A stretch of 64,000 bases of DNA from positions 997,001-1,061,000 of the forward strand of contig NZ_JAQFIL010000001.1 in assembly GCF_029504655.1 (NCBI RefSeq), read 5' to 3'. The notes beneath the pieces were generated by a model, which worked only from the letters and a program-made list of their open reading frames with translations, did no database searches and was not told the origin of the DNA. How positions within the stretch are numbered: the stretch's first letter is position 1; each line of letters opens with the position of its first letter. Positions 18,540 to 26,784 of the stretch are shown piece by piece. A program made the translations under genes and the position numbers. The DNA comes from Catalinimonas alkaloidigena (GTDB lineage Bacteria; Bacteroidota; Bacteroidia; Cytophagales; Cyclobacteriaceae).

Positions 18540-18820
18540 TGCGATTTTTTTTGGTTGAATTGAAATCAATTCCAAAAGTAAGGGACATTTTTTCTACCCT
18601 GCATAAGGGATATTCAGAAAGCCTGTAGATATCGTTAACTCAAGGCTACAAATCATCATGAATCAGTAACAAATCTTCACATGCTATATGTAACTAATTG
18701 TTTTACAGTAATTTAAGTAGTATTTTATTTCCTGGTTAAGTCCCTACAGATACGCTTAACCTTTGCGTAATACGGTCAACATGTATTAATCCATATTTAA
18801 TAGTATCTTTGTCCCTGCAT

Positions 18821-21800
18821 ATGATCAGGTTATCGTCAGCATTATTCGTTATATTTTTTTTTAACTGCCTATTTAATACTACACTAACTGCCCAGAAATT
18901 ATCTTTTGAAGCATTTACTGCTGAAGATGGGCTTTCTAAAAACTACATAGGCAGCATCACACAGGACAACTATGGCTTTGTGTGGATTGCCAGCAGCCAC
19001 GGGCTCAACCGTTACGATGGCTATAGCTTCCGAAGCTATTACCATTATCCCTTGGACAGTAGCAGTCTGTCTCACAGTTCAATTAATACAGTATTTACCG
19101 ACAGCAATGGACAGCTCTGGGTAGGTACCGCCCTTGGACTAAACCTTTACGATCCCACATTGGATAAGTTTGAAAGAATACAAGAGCTGGCAGATAGGCA
19201 GATATTTACCATCTATGAAGATACACAGGGCGTACTTTGGGTGGGCACAGACCAAGGTGTTTTTGTGTATCAAAAAAAATCATTTCAGTTTTTAGCATCC
19301 ACTCAAGATTTTCATATCAGGAAGATGATTAAGCTAAAAGGAGAAAAGCTTCTTCTGGCTACTGATGCAGGACTGTTTACCGCCTCGGCGAATGAGTCTG
19401 ATATTCATCAGGTGGCCGCGTTGGAAGGAGTACATTATATTTCTGATTTGCTGATTTTTCAGGAAAAGCTCTGGGTTTCCACCCGTGAAGAAGGGATCTA
19501 TACGCTTGATACTGAAAATTTATCAATCTATACACATCTTGCCCATGCACCCGAAGATCCGCGAAGTCTAAATGCCAATGATGTGCTTTGTATGCTCAGT
19601 ACTTCTGATGAGAATCTTTGGGTAGGCACCGACTTGGGAGGACTGCATCTTTTGGATTCTACCGGCACTGGCTTTATCCATTATACGAGTGATAGCAGAG
19701 CGGAAAACAGCCTGAGTAGTAACAATATTCTCACCCTCTTTGAAGACAAAGACGAGAATCTATGGATAGGAACTAACTATGGAGGGCTGAACTTCTCGGC
19801 TAAAGATGAATTTTTCCATTATTACAAAAGTAACCCCTATCATTATCGCAGCAGTTCTGTGCATGCCATTCTTCAGGATAGTAAAGAGCGGTTATGGGTG
19901 GGCAGTGGGGGTAACGGACTGACTGTGATGTCTCAGGATGGTAAACTTCTGGCCACCTACAGCAGAGAGGCTGAAAAGAAGAAGTATCGACTGGAAGGAA
20001 ACACCATTCAAACTCTGGCTGAAGATCATCAGGGCCGTATCTGGGTGGGGATGTATGAACGCGGAATAAACGTCATTGAGCCGGGTAGAGGTGTGATCAA
20101 AACTTTCAGAGCAAGAGCGGATGGAGGTTTACAGCATGATGATGTTCGTAACATTTTGATAGATGAGCAAGCTCGCATCTGGATTGCTACCAAGGGAGGA
20201 GGCTTGCATACCTATAGTCCTGATCATAAGGATATTGTACCTGTCAACTTGCTGGGGAGCGATACGCAACAAACCGAAATGCTTATCTGGTTATATGAAG
20301 GTGATGATGGCAATTTGTGGCTTGGTAATTATGAAGGAAAGGCTTATTTCATCACTCCTGATCGTACTTCTAAGGAGTATCAACTCCAACCAGCACCCTG
20401 GAGTGCTTTACCTTCTTTCGTTACTGCCCTGCAGGAAGATCAGCACGGTAATTACTGGATTGGTACCTGGAATGACGGAGTTTATTATTGGGATACACAG
20501 CAAAGTCACCTCAAGCACTACGAACAGCACAAAGGCTTAAAAGATACTAAAATACGTGCTGTTTTAGGTAGTGAGGCCGCTGACCTTTGGATAAGTACCA
20601 GCAGTGGTTTAGCAAAATACCATGCTGAGAGCGATACTTTCAAATGGTTTGATAACAGTTCCTCACTTCGGTATACAGACTTCCTGTTTGGCGCATCTTT
20701 TCAGTCTGCGGATGGTACTTTTTTCTTTGGCGGTGGACAGGGGCTCTATGCGTTTCAATCTGAAAAAAAATATGAAAAAACTCAAACCCACGCTGTCTTC
20801 CTGAATGGCTTAAAAATAATGGGCAAACAGGTGGAAGCGGGTACTACTTTGCTGCCTCAGCATATTGCATTTGCAGATTCTATAAACCTTTCACATGAGC
20901 ATTCAGTGTTCACCATTGACTTTGTCGCCTCACAGTATCCAAGAGCAGGGCAGCAGCAATATGTGGTAAAACTTGAAGGTTTTGAGGATGAATGGCGTAA
21001 TATAGGTAGCGAAACTTCGGCGACTTTTACCAATATTAAACCAGGAAAATATCTCTTTCGGGTAAGAATACTGGGTGAAAATACCGCTACTGAAAAGCAG
21101 GAAGCTTCTATAAAAATCATCGTTCATCCCCCTTTCTGGCAGACACCCGCAGCTTTTTTTCTTTATTGCCTGGCGCTGCTTTTTATCATTTATCTGGCCA
21201 GAAGGTTCACCATCGCCCGCATTCAGCTTAAAAACGATCTGATACAGGAGAGAAAAGAAAGAGAAAGAGAGGAAGAAACCCACCAGATGAAACTCAACTT
21301 TTTTACCGGTCTATCTCACGAATTTCGTACACCGCTGATGCTGATCATTAACCCTTTGGAAAAATTGTTGAAAGATAAAAAAAGTGATGCTTTGAGAGTG
21401 GGTAGAAAAGAAGCGGTGATGATGGAAAGAAACGCCAAGCGCTTACTTAGGTTGATCAATCAGTTACTTACTTTCCGTAAACTGGAAACTTCGCATGATG
21501 AACTTCACCTGGCAGCATATGAGGTAGAACCTTTTATCAAGCATGTATTCCAATATTTTGATGATCTGGCAGATAGGGAGCACATTGCCTTTCGTTATGT
21601 TATCAAAGCTGGGCTTCCTCAAATCTACTTTGATCTTGAGAAGATGGAAACTGTGCTTTATAACTTATTATCCAATGCTTTTAAATTTACCCCTGCTGAT
21701 GGTAGTATTAGTGTTTCTGTAGATACAGGCTATGCCGGCGCTGCTGAAGAAGAAGCGCTGTTTATTAAAGTTGAAGATAATGGAATCGGTATTCCTCAAC

Positions 21801-22879
21801 ACCTGCAGCAGTATATATTTGACCGGTACTATCAGGTGGATGAGCACCATATGAATGGAAATAGCGGTACGGGTATTGGCCTGGCGCTAGTGAAAAAAAT
21901 CGTTGAAATGCATGGTGGAGCTGTGAGCGTACAAAGCCAGGAAGGTCGTGGAAGCTGTTTCACGGTTAGCTTACCACTTAAAAAGCAGCCGGAGAACACC
22001 ATTGATCCTCAGCCTGAGGTGATGGTGGACAATAATATGCCATTGCTGCCTGTAGAGGCTATTTTTCACGCAGATGGAGAGCTGGACTCTTTAGAAGATA
22101 ATCATAAACAATCCTCCCTGTTATTGGTAGATGATAACGATGAAATAAGGTCCTATTTAAAATCTGCTTTCTATCCTGTTTTTTCCATATTAGAAGCACG
22201 CAACGGCCAGGAGGCGCTACATTTATTATCTGAGCACAAGCCTTCACTAATAATCTCTGATGTGATGATGCCCGAAATGGACGGAATTTCATTCTGTAAA
22301 AAAGTAAAATCCAATCCTGATACTCATCATATTCCTCTGATCCTGCTCACTGCCCGCAGTGGTGAGGAGAGTATGCTGCAGGCGCTTCGCGCCGGAGCAG
22401 ATGATTATCTGGAGAAACCGATTCAACTGGAAGCGCTTCAGTTAAAAGTAAAAAATACGCTCGCATACAGAGAAGAGGTAAAAAAAGAATTAAGTAGAGA
22501 CCTGATACCTGATCCTCAGACAGAAACACATCAGTCGTCTGATCAGGAGTTTCTAGAAGCCGCTATGCAGGTAGTTGAGCAGAATATAGAAAATGCTGAA
22601 TTTAGTGTGGAGGGTTTTGCTGCTACTATGGGGGTGAGCAAAACTCACCTCTATAAAAAGCTCAAAGGTCTTACCGGCTTATCTGCCAATGAGTTTACCC
22701 GTAGTGTACGCTTAAAGAAAGCTACTTCACTACTGAAACAGGAACGCTGGAGTGTGTCAGAAGTAGCTTATATGGTAGGCTTTAATAACCCTAACTACTT
22801 CTCTAAATGTTTTATCCGTGAATATGGCATCGCACCATCAAAGTTTGAGTCCCCCCAGCATAAGTTGGAAGATGAGTAA
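18821..22879 (+). CDS. Hybrid two-component system regulator (sensor, kinase, receiver and AraC output in one protein)
   Basis: This one-protein regulator has about 1,352 residues. A signal peptide is followed by a long periplasmic beta-propeller of Reg_prop repeats (recurring LWVGT, WIGT, GLN motifs, about 30-690) and a Y_Y_Y domain. A transmembrane helix lies near 795-815. The HisKA domain has LSHEFRTP (831-838, phospho-acceptor His833). A HATPase domain (NLLSNAFKFTP, GTGIGLALVKK) follows, then a receiver with DVMMPEMDG (Asp1147) and a C-terminal AraC helix-turn-helix (about 1255-1345). The ATG at 18821 was preferred to a TTG at 18809. It is divergent from susC and should control it, and probably the downstream phosphodiesterase, in response to a periplasmic ligand. 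Confidence 0.93.
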   Translation: MIRLSSALFVIFFFNCLFNTTLTAQKLSFEAFTAEDGLSKNYIGSITQDNYGFVWIASSHGLNRYDGYSFRSYYHYPLDSSSLSHSSINTVFTDSNGQLWVGTALGLNLYDPTLDKFERIQELADRQIFTIYEDTQGVLWVGTDQGVFVYQKKSFQFLASTQDFHIRKMIKLKGEKLLLATDAGLFTASANESDIHQVAALEGVHYISDLLIFQEKLWVSTREEGIYTLDTENLSIYTHLAHAPEDPRSLNANDVLCMLSTSDENLWVGTDLGGLHLLDSTGTGFIHYTSDSRAENSLSSNNILTLFEDKDENLWIGTNYGGLNFSAKDEFFHYYKSNPYHYRSSSVHAILQDSKERLWVGSGGNGLTVMSQDGKLLATYSREAEKKKYRLEGNTIQTLAEDHQGRIWVGMYERGINVIEPGRGVIKTFRARADGGLQHDDVRNILIDEQARIWIATKGGGLHTYSPDHKDIVPVNLLGSDTQQTEMLIWLYEGDDGNLWLGNYEGKAYFITPDRTSKEYQLQPAPWSALPSFVTALQEDQHGNYWIGTWNDGVYYWDTQQSHLKHYEQHKGLKDTKIRAVLGSEAADLWISTSSGLAKYHAESDTFKWFDNSSSLRYTDFLFGASFQSADGTFFFGGGQGLYAFQSEKKYEKTQTHAVFLNGLKIMGKQVEAGTTLLPQHIAFADSINLSHEHSVFTIDFVASQYPRAGQQQYVVKLEGFEDEWRNIGSETSATFTNIKPGKYLFRVRILGENTATEKQEASIKIIVHPPFWQTPAAFFLYCLALLFIIYLARRFTIARIQLKNDLIQERKEREREEETHQMKLNFFTGLSHEFRTPLMLIINPLEKLLKDKKSDALRVGRKEAVMMERNAKRLLRLINQLLTFRKLETSHDELHLAAYEVEPFIKHVFQYFDDLADREHIAFRYVIKAGLPQIYFDLEKMETVLYNLLSNAFKFTPADGSISVSVDTGYAGAAEEEALFIKVEDNGIGIPQHLQQYIFDRYYQVDEHHMNGNSGTGIGLALVKKIVEMHGGAVSVQSQEGRGSCFTVSLPLKKQPENTIDPQPEVMVDNNMPLLPVEAIFHADGELDSLEDNHKQSSLLLVDDNDEIRSYLKSAFYPVFSILEARNGQEALHLLSEHKPSLIISDVMMPEMDGISFCKKVKSNPDTHHIPLILLTARSGEESMLQALRAGADDYLEKPIQLEALQLKVKNTLAYREEVKKELSRDLIPDPQTETHQSSDQEFLEAAMQVVEQNIENAEFSVEGFAATMGVSKTHLYKKLKGLTGLSANEFTRSVRLKKATSLLKQERWSVSEVAYMVGFNNPNYFSKCFIREYGIAPSKFESPQHKLEDE

Positions 22880-22886
22880 TTGTATG

Positions 22887-22925
22887 ATTTTAGCTTTGAT
22901 TCATATGAATAATTAAAGCTAAAAT
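22887..22925 (+). terminator. Hairpin after the hybrid regulator gene
   Basis: ATTTTAGCTTT (22887-22897) and AAAGCTAAAAT (22915-22925) form a perfect 11-bp stem, with a nested ATTCATATGAAT palindrome in the loop. A T7 tract follows about 15 bases later, so it is a plausible but atypical terminator. Confidence 0.6.
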
Positions 22926-23010
22926 GATTTATACTATTTTTTTGAAGATTCATTTCCTTTCTCCTTTCATTAATCTCATAATATGCCGAGGATTGAAATG
23001 GACAAATGTT

Positions 23011-23139
23011 ATGATCAGGGAAAAGGAAAGAAAAAAAAAATCAGAAAAGAAAACACTGCGTAAAGCGTTTATTCTTGAAGTCTTTTTTTATCTGATGATT
23101 GTCATATTTTTTGTGCTTTCCTTTTACTTCCTTCTGTGA
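23011..23139 (+). CDS. Possible 42-residue membrane miniprotein
   Basis: A short frame encodes a very basic N-terminus (REKERKKKSEKKTLRK) followed by one hydrophobic segment (VFFYLMIVIFFVLSFYFLL) and a stop. It is shaped like a tail-anchored miniprotein. A longer reading from 22924 overlaps the hairpin and is less likely. No ribosome-binding site is convincing. It is the only candidate feature in the 323-base gap 22880-23202 besides the hairpin. It could be chance. Confidence 0.3.
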   Translation: MIREKERKKKSEKKTLRKAFILEVFFYLMIVIFFVLSFYFLL

Positions 23140-23202
23140 AGTAAAGGTTAGTCAATCACACCTGTAAATTTATTTTCAAACTTAATTAGCTAAGTAAAAC
23201 CA

Positions 23203-24450
23203 ATGTGGACTAAAATCATATGCTTGTTTTTATGTGTCTTTGCAGTCAATAGCCTGAATGCACAATCTCCCGAAAAGAAAGCACTCTTTATCATTGTGGA
23301 TGGCATTTCTGCCGATGTCATAGAAAAGATCAACACCCCTCATCTGGATGATATTGCAAGTGCAGGTGGTTATACTCACGCCTATGTGGGAGGTGAAAAG
23401 GATGCTTATTCCGAAACACCTACTATCTCTGCAGTAGGTTATAACAGCCTGCTGACTGGCACCTGGGTCAATAAACATAATGTATGGGGCAATAGCATTA
23501 AAAAACCTAATTATCAGTATTGGACGTTATTTCGCTTTCTGAAAGAACAATACCCTGAAAAAGAAACGGCTATCTTCTCCACTTGGCTGGATAACCGGAC
23601 TAAACTGGTGGGCGAAGGATTGGAGGCAACAGGAAACCTACAGTTAGATTATGCCTTTGATGGTTTTGAACATGATACCGTACAGTTTCCTCACGGAAAT
23701 GACAGAAAATATATACACCTGATTGATGAACATGTTACTGATGAGGCGGCCAGCTATGTCAAAGTAGAAGGGCCTGATCTGTCATGGGTATACCTGGAAT
23801 ACACTGATGATATGGGCCATCAGTTTGGCGACAGTCCGCAAATGTACGATGCGGTGGAAGTAGCCGATGATCAGATCGGAAGAATCTGGAATGCTATTCA
23901 GTACAGGGAAGAGAACTACGATGAAGACTGGCTGATTGTCATCACTACTGACCATGGTCGGGATGCGGAAAGTGGTAAGCATCATGGTGGGCAGTCAGAC
24001 AGGGAGCGCTCTACCTGGATCACTACAAACGCTAAAAATCTGAATGCCTATTTTAAAAATGGTGTGCCGGGTGTAGTATCTATTTTCCCCACCATTGCCC
24101 GCCATATGAATCTGGAAATTCCAAGAGCGCAGGCGATGGAAATTGATGGCGTACCTTTGACAGGAGAAGTTTCATTGGCTAATCCAACTGCAAAATTGGA
24201 GAATGAGCAAATTGAGCTGGGATGGGAGGCTATGGAGAAAAAAGGGAATGTGAAAGTCTGGCTCAGCACAACCAACCATTTTAAGGAGGGGCGTGAAGAT
24301 GAATATACATTGATAGGAGAAGTGCCCCTGAGTAAGGAAAAATATAGCTTTGATGCAGGCAACAAGCCTTCTTCTTTTTATAAGATAGTACTAGAAGGCC
24401 CCCATAACTTTGTGAATAAGTGGGTAGTTCTGGAAGAAGAAGAGTTGTAA
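23203..24450 (+). CDS. Secreted type I phosphodiesterase/nucleotide pyrophosphatase (alkaline phosphatase superfamily)
   Basis: This 415-residue protein has a cleavable signal peptide ending in LNA. Alkaline-phosphatase-superfamily metal sites are visible: Asp33 in IIVDG, a probable nucleophile Ser76 in PTISAVGYNSLLTG, Asp202/Asp203 and His206 in TDDMGH, Asp250-His251 in TTDHG, and His260/His261 in KHHGG. By hand alignment the nucleophile falls on Ser, not the Thr usual in nucleotide-specific members; the choline-specific enzyme ENPP6 also uses Ser. The C-terminal 90 residues form a separate beta-rich domain. It lies downstream of the hybrid regulator in a choline-themed region, so release of phosphocholine from a glycerophosphodiester in the periplasm is attractive but unproven. 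Confidence 0.82.
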   Translation: MWTKIICLFLCVFAVNSLNAQSPEKKALFIIVDGISADVIEKINTPHLDDIASAGGYTHAYVGGEKDAYSETPTISAVGYNSLLTGTWVNKHNVWGNSIKKPNYQYWTLFRFLKEQYPEKETAIFSTWLDNRTKLVGEGLEATGNLQLDYAFDGFEHDTVQFPHGNDRKYIHLIDEHVTDEAASYVKVEGPDLSWVYLEYTDDMGHQFGDSPQMYDAVEVADDQIGRIWNAIQYREENYDEDWLIVITTDHGRDAESGKHHGGQSDRERSTWITTNAKNLNAYFKNGVPGVVSIFPTIARHMNLEIPRAQAMEIDGVPLTGEVSLANPTAKLENEQIELGWEAMEKKGNVKVWLSTTNHFKEGREDEYTLIGEVPLSKEKYSFDAGNKPSSFYKIVLEGPHNFVNKWVVLEEEEL

Positions 24451-24470
24451 AAGAATATTTTGCTTGATGA

Positions 24471-24498
24471 GTAGAACGACTCAACAGAGTCGTTCTAC
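24471..24498. terminator. Perfect 12-bp hairpin between convergent genes
   Basis: GTAGAACGACTC (24471-24482) and GAGTCGTTCTAC (24487-24498) pair perfectly around an AACA loop. It separates the phosphodiesterase and GH3 genes, which converge. Neither side has a T tract. The outer ten bases recur as the stem of the hairpin at 59500-59536. Confidence 0.7.
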
Positions 24499-24506
24499 AT
24501 AAAAGC

Positions 24507-26051
24507 TTACTGTTTAGAGGCAACAAACGACTCCCACGACGCTAGCTGATGTCCTTTGAGTACGCGGGGAAACTTATGCTGGCCTCCTACTTTGCCCTCC
24601 ATTTTCATCCAGTTGAGAAATACATCGTGGTGTAGAATGGTGGTTTTGACTTCTTTAAGTGCTGCACTACGTTCCGTGCGGTAATCATCATTGAGATATT
24701 TCAAATACTCATCTAGTTTTTGCCTCACATATTCTTCACTCACTTCTTTGTCGATGGCCAGGTACCAATGATGGGCAAAAAGATTATTATGCTTGACACC
24801 TGCTACCGTGTATTCATTAATTTCTGCATTCAATTCTTCAGAAAGCATCTGGATAGCATGGTTCATATTATCTACCGATAAATGCTCCCCGCATAAGCTC
24901 AGAAAGTGCTTGGTACGTCCGGTAATTACAATTTGGGTGTTCTGTACATCGGTAAACTTAATGACGTCGCCAATAAGGTAGCGCCAGGCTCCCGCACAGC
25001 TGCTGAGCAATAGGGCATATTCTTTACCTTCTTCCACCTGATGGATCATCAGCGTTTCCGGATGAGCTACCAGTTCGCCATCAGCCCTAAAATTACGCTC
25101 GTTGAAAGGGATAAACTCAAAGAAAATTCCGCTGTTGAGCATCATTTCCATAGAGCTGACATTAGGCTTGCTTTGAAAAGCGATAAACCCCTCGGAAGCC
25201 AGGTAAGTCTCAATGTAAGTGAGAGGTCGAGCAGTCAGGCGTTCAAAGCTTTTCAGATAAGGTGTCAGCGATACGCCGCCGTGGATGAAGATGCTCAGGT
25301 TGGGCCAGATGTCATGGATGGTATTCAGGCCGTAATGATCTATGATTTTTTCCAGCAGCATCTGCAGCCAGGCCGGTACACCTACAATGACTCCGATATC
25401 CCATTTGTAAGCATTCAGCATAATCTCATCCAGCTTCTTGGCCCAGTCTTTCTCCTTAGAAATTTTATGGCCAGGCTTATAAAAGCTGTAAAACCAGTAA
25501 GGCATCCGCTTACAGGTAATGCCGCTCAGGTCACCTTCATAACTATATTTATTTCTGTTCAGAGCAGTACTCCCTCCCAGCATGAGTATCCCTTTTTGAA
25601 ACAAGCTTTCCGGCAAATCATACTGATTGAGCGAAAGAATCTGCCGAACACTCACCTTATTGATGGCCTTAAGCATATCTTTTGTAATAGGAATGTATTT
25701 GGAAGCAGCTTCCGAGGTCCCTGAACTGAGCGCAAAGTATTTGACACGTTCCGGCCAGCTGATGTCCTTTTGTCCCTCACGGCTCAGGTGCCACCAGTCA
25801 GCGTGCATTTTGTTATAGTCATGGATGGGCACGGCTTGCTTATAGGCAGAATAAAAAGCGTCAGGGGCTAAGGAGTGAAACTGGTCAAGCAATTGTTCAA
25901 AATGATAACATTGACCGAATTGGGTATGACGAGCGGTAAACAAAAGATATCGGAGCTGCTCTTTTTGCAGGCTAAAGGGGTGCTTGTAATGATGCTCAAC
26001 AGCTTGTCTCAATTGAAGCCCTTTCTTCACCAGTTTTCCTAAAATGGGCAT
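24507..26051 (-). CDS. GH3-family acyl-adenylating protein
   Basis: This 514-residue member of the GH3 (auxin-responsive promoter) family is in the adenylate-forming acyl-acid amido synthetase fold known from plants and from scattered bacteria. The ATP-binding signature LSSGTSE (near residue 100-110) is followed by KYIPIT, then YLASEGFIAF (around 285) and LLLSSCAGAWRYLIGDVIKFTD in the middle. The TGRTKHFLSLCGEHLS block precedes the C-terminal domain. In plants GH3 proteins couple amino acids to carboxylate hormones; the bacterial substrate is unknown. It stands alone, convergent with the phosphodiesterase gene. Confidence 0.85.
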   Translation of the reverse strand: MPILGKLVKKGLQLRQAVEHHYKHPFSLQKEQLRYLLFTARHTQFGQCYHFEQLLDQFHSLAPDAFYSAYKQAVPIHDYNKMHADWWHLSREGQKDISWPERVKYFALSSGTSEAASKYIPITKDMLKAINKVSVRQILSLNQYDLPESLFQKGILMLGGSTALNRNKYSYEGDLSGITCKRMPYWFYSFYKPGHKISKEKDWAKKLDEIMLNAYKWDIGVIVGVPAWLQMLLEKIIDHYGLNTIHDIWPNLSIFIHGGVSLTPYLKSFERLTARPLTYIETYLASEGFIAFQSKPNVSSMEMMLNSGIFFEFIPFNERNFRADGELVAHPETLMIHQVEEGKEYALLLSSCAGAWRYLIGDVIKFTDVQNTQIVITGRTKHFLSLCGEHLSVDNMNHAIQMLSEELNAEINEYTVAGVKHNNLFAHHWYLAIDKEVSEEYVRQKLDEYLKYLNDDYRTERSAALKEVKTTILHHDVFLNWMKMEGKVGGQHKFPRVLKGHQLASWESFVASKQ

Positions 26052-26312
26052 GGGTCTTAAGTTGTATGTAGTATCTATTTACACAATTTTAAGGCCGATT
26101 TAAATAGTTATTTGTTATTAATTCATTAACAATTTTATATTTAAGTGAGGTTTAGTCTGAAGATTAGCCTAATATACATTTAATAGAGACATGATTTTTG
26201 ATAATCTCAAATAATAAGATAAATTCACTGTGATCTCTTTTTCTTTTTTATAAAGCTAAAATTTTGAAACCTAAAAAGTCACGATAGCGTTAGCGAAGTA
26301 CCAAAACAGTCC

Positions 26313-26696
26313 ATGATCAGGAAACTTATCCATATCATCTTAAGTATGATTTTGCTTCTCTCCACTACCGGGGTAGCCATCAGCAAGCATTACTGCGGGG
26401 GCGAGCTATCGGCTGTGGAAGTGGGGCATGAGAAAATGAGTTGCTGTGATGAGCCAGATGATATGCCGGAAGACTGCTGTCATGATGAGCAACTCACCTT
26501 TTTAGTTGAGCAAGACTTTCAGCTTTCCGCTTTTCAGTTTGACTGTTTTGCGCTGGCCGTGACTGCCCTCTTACCTTACCTGGATTTGTCTGCCCTCTTT
26601 GATGAGCAAAAGGCAAATGTAACTGAATTCAAACTTTATCTTTCTCCTCTCATTGCGCAGGATATTCCAGTGTTGCTGCAATCCTTTCTGATTTAG
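26313..26696 (+). CDS. HYC_CC_PP-type small metal-associated secreted protein
   Basis: This 127-residue protein has an N-terminal hydrophobic signal. The motif series that names the family follows: HYCGG (26-30), CCDE (44-47) and CCHDE (55-59), with a C-terminal DIPVLLQSFLI. These proteins are typically encoded next to CusA/CzcA-type efflux genes in Bacteroidota and are thought to bind thiophilic metals. Here it directly precedes the CusA-like gene (89 bases) and is probably the first gene of the efflux operon. Confidence 0.85.
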   Translation: MIRKLIHIILSMILLLSTTGVAISKHYCGGELSAVEVGHEKMSCCDEPDDMPEDCCHDEQLTFLVEQDFQLSAFQFDCFALAVTALLPYLDLSALFDEQKANVTEFKLYLSPLIAQDIPVLLQSFLI

Positions 26697-26784
26697 GCCA
26701 TGTCCGAATCCATTTTACTACAGTATGAGCCTGCATAGGTGTCATCCCTTTGTCGTTTTTGGAATTATTGATCGGAAATGAAAG

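Noticed and set aside
18540..18575. Earlier Met for the SusC-like protein
   Set aside because: Would put 12 polar residues ahead of a normal SusC start and signal peptide.
22924..23139. 71-codon reading of the miniprotein
   Set aside because: Its start overlaps the hairpin after the regulator gene; only the shorter 42-codon version is kept, at low confidence.
25041..25724. 227-codon plus-strand frame
   Set aside because: Lies entirely inside the GH3 gene on the opposite strand; no motif, no ribosome-binding site.
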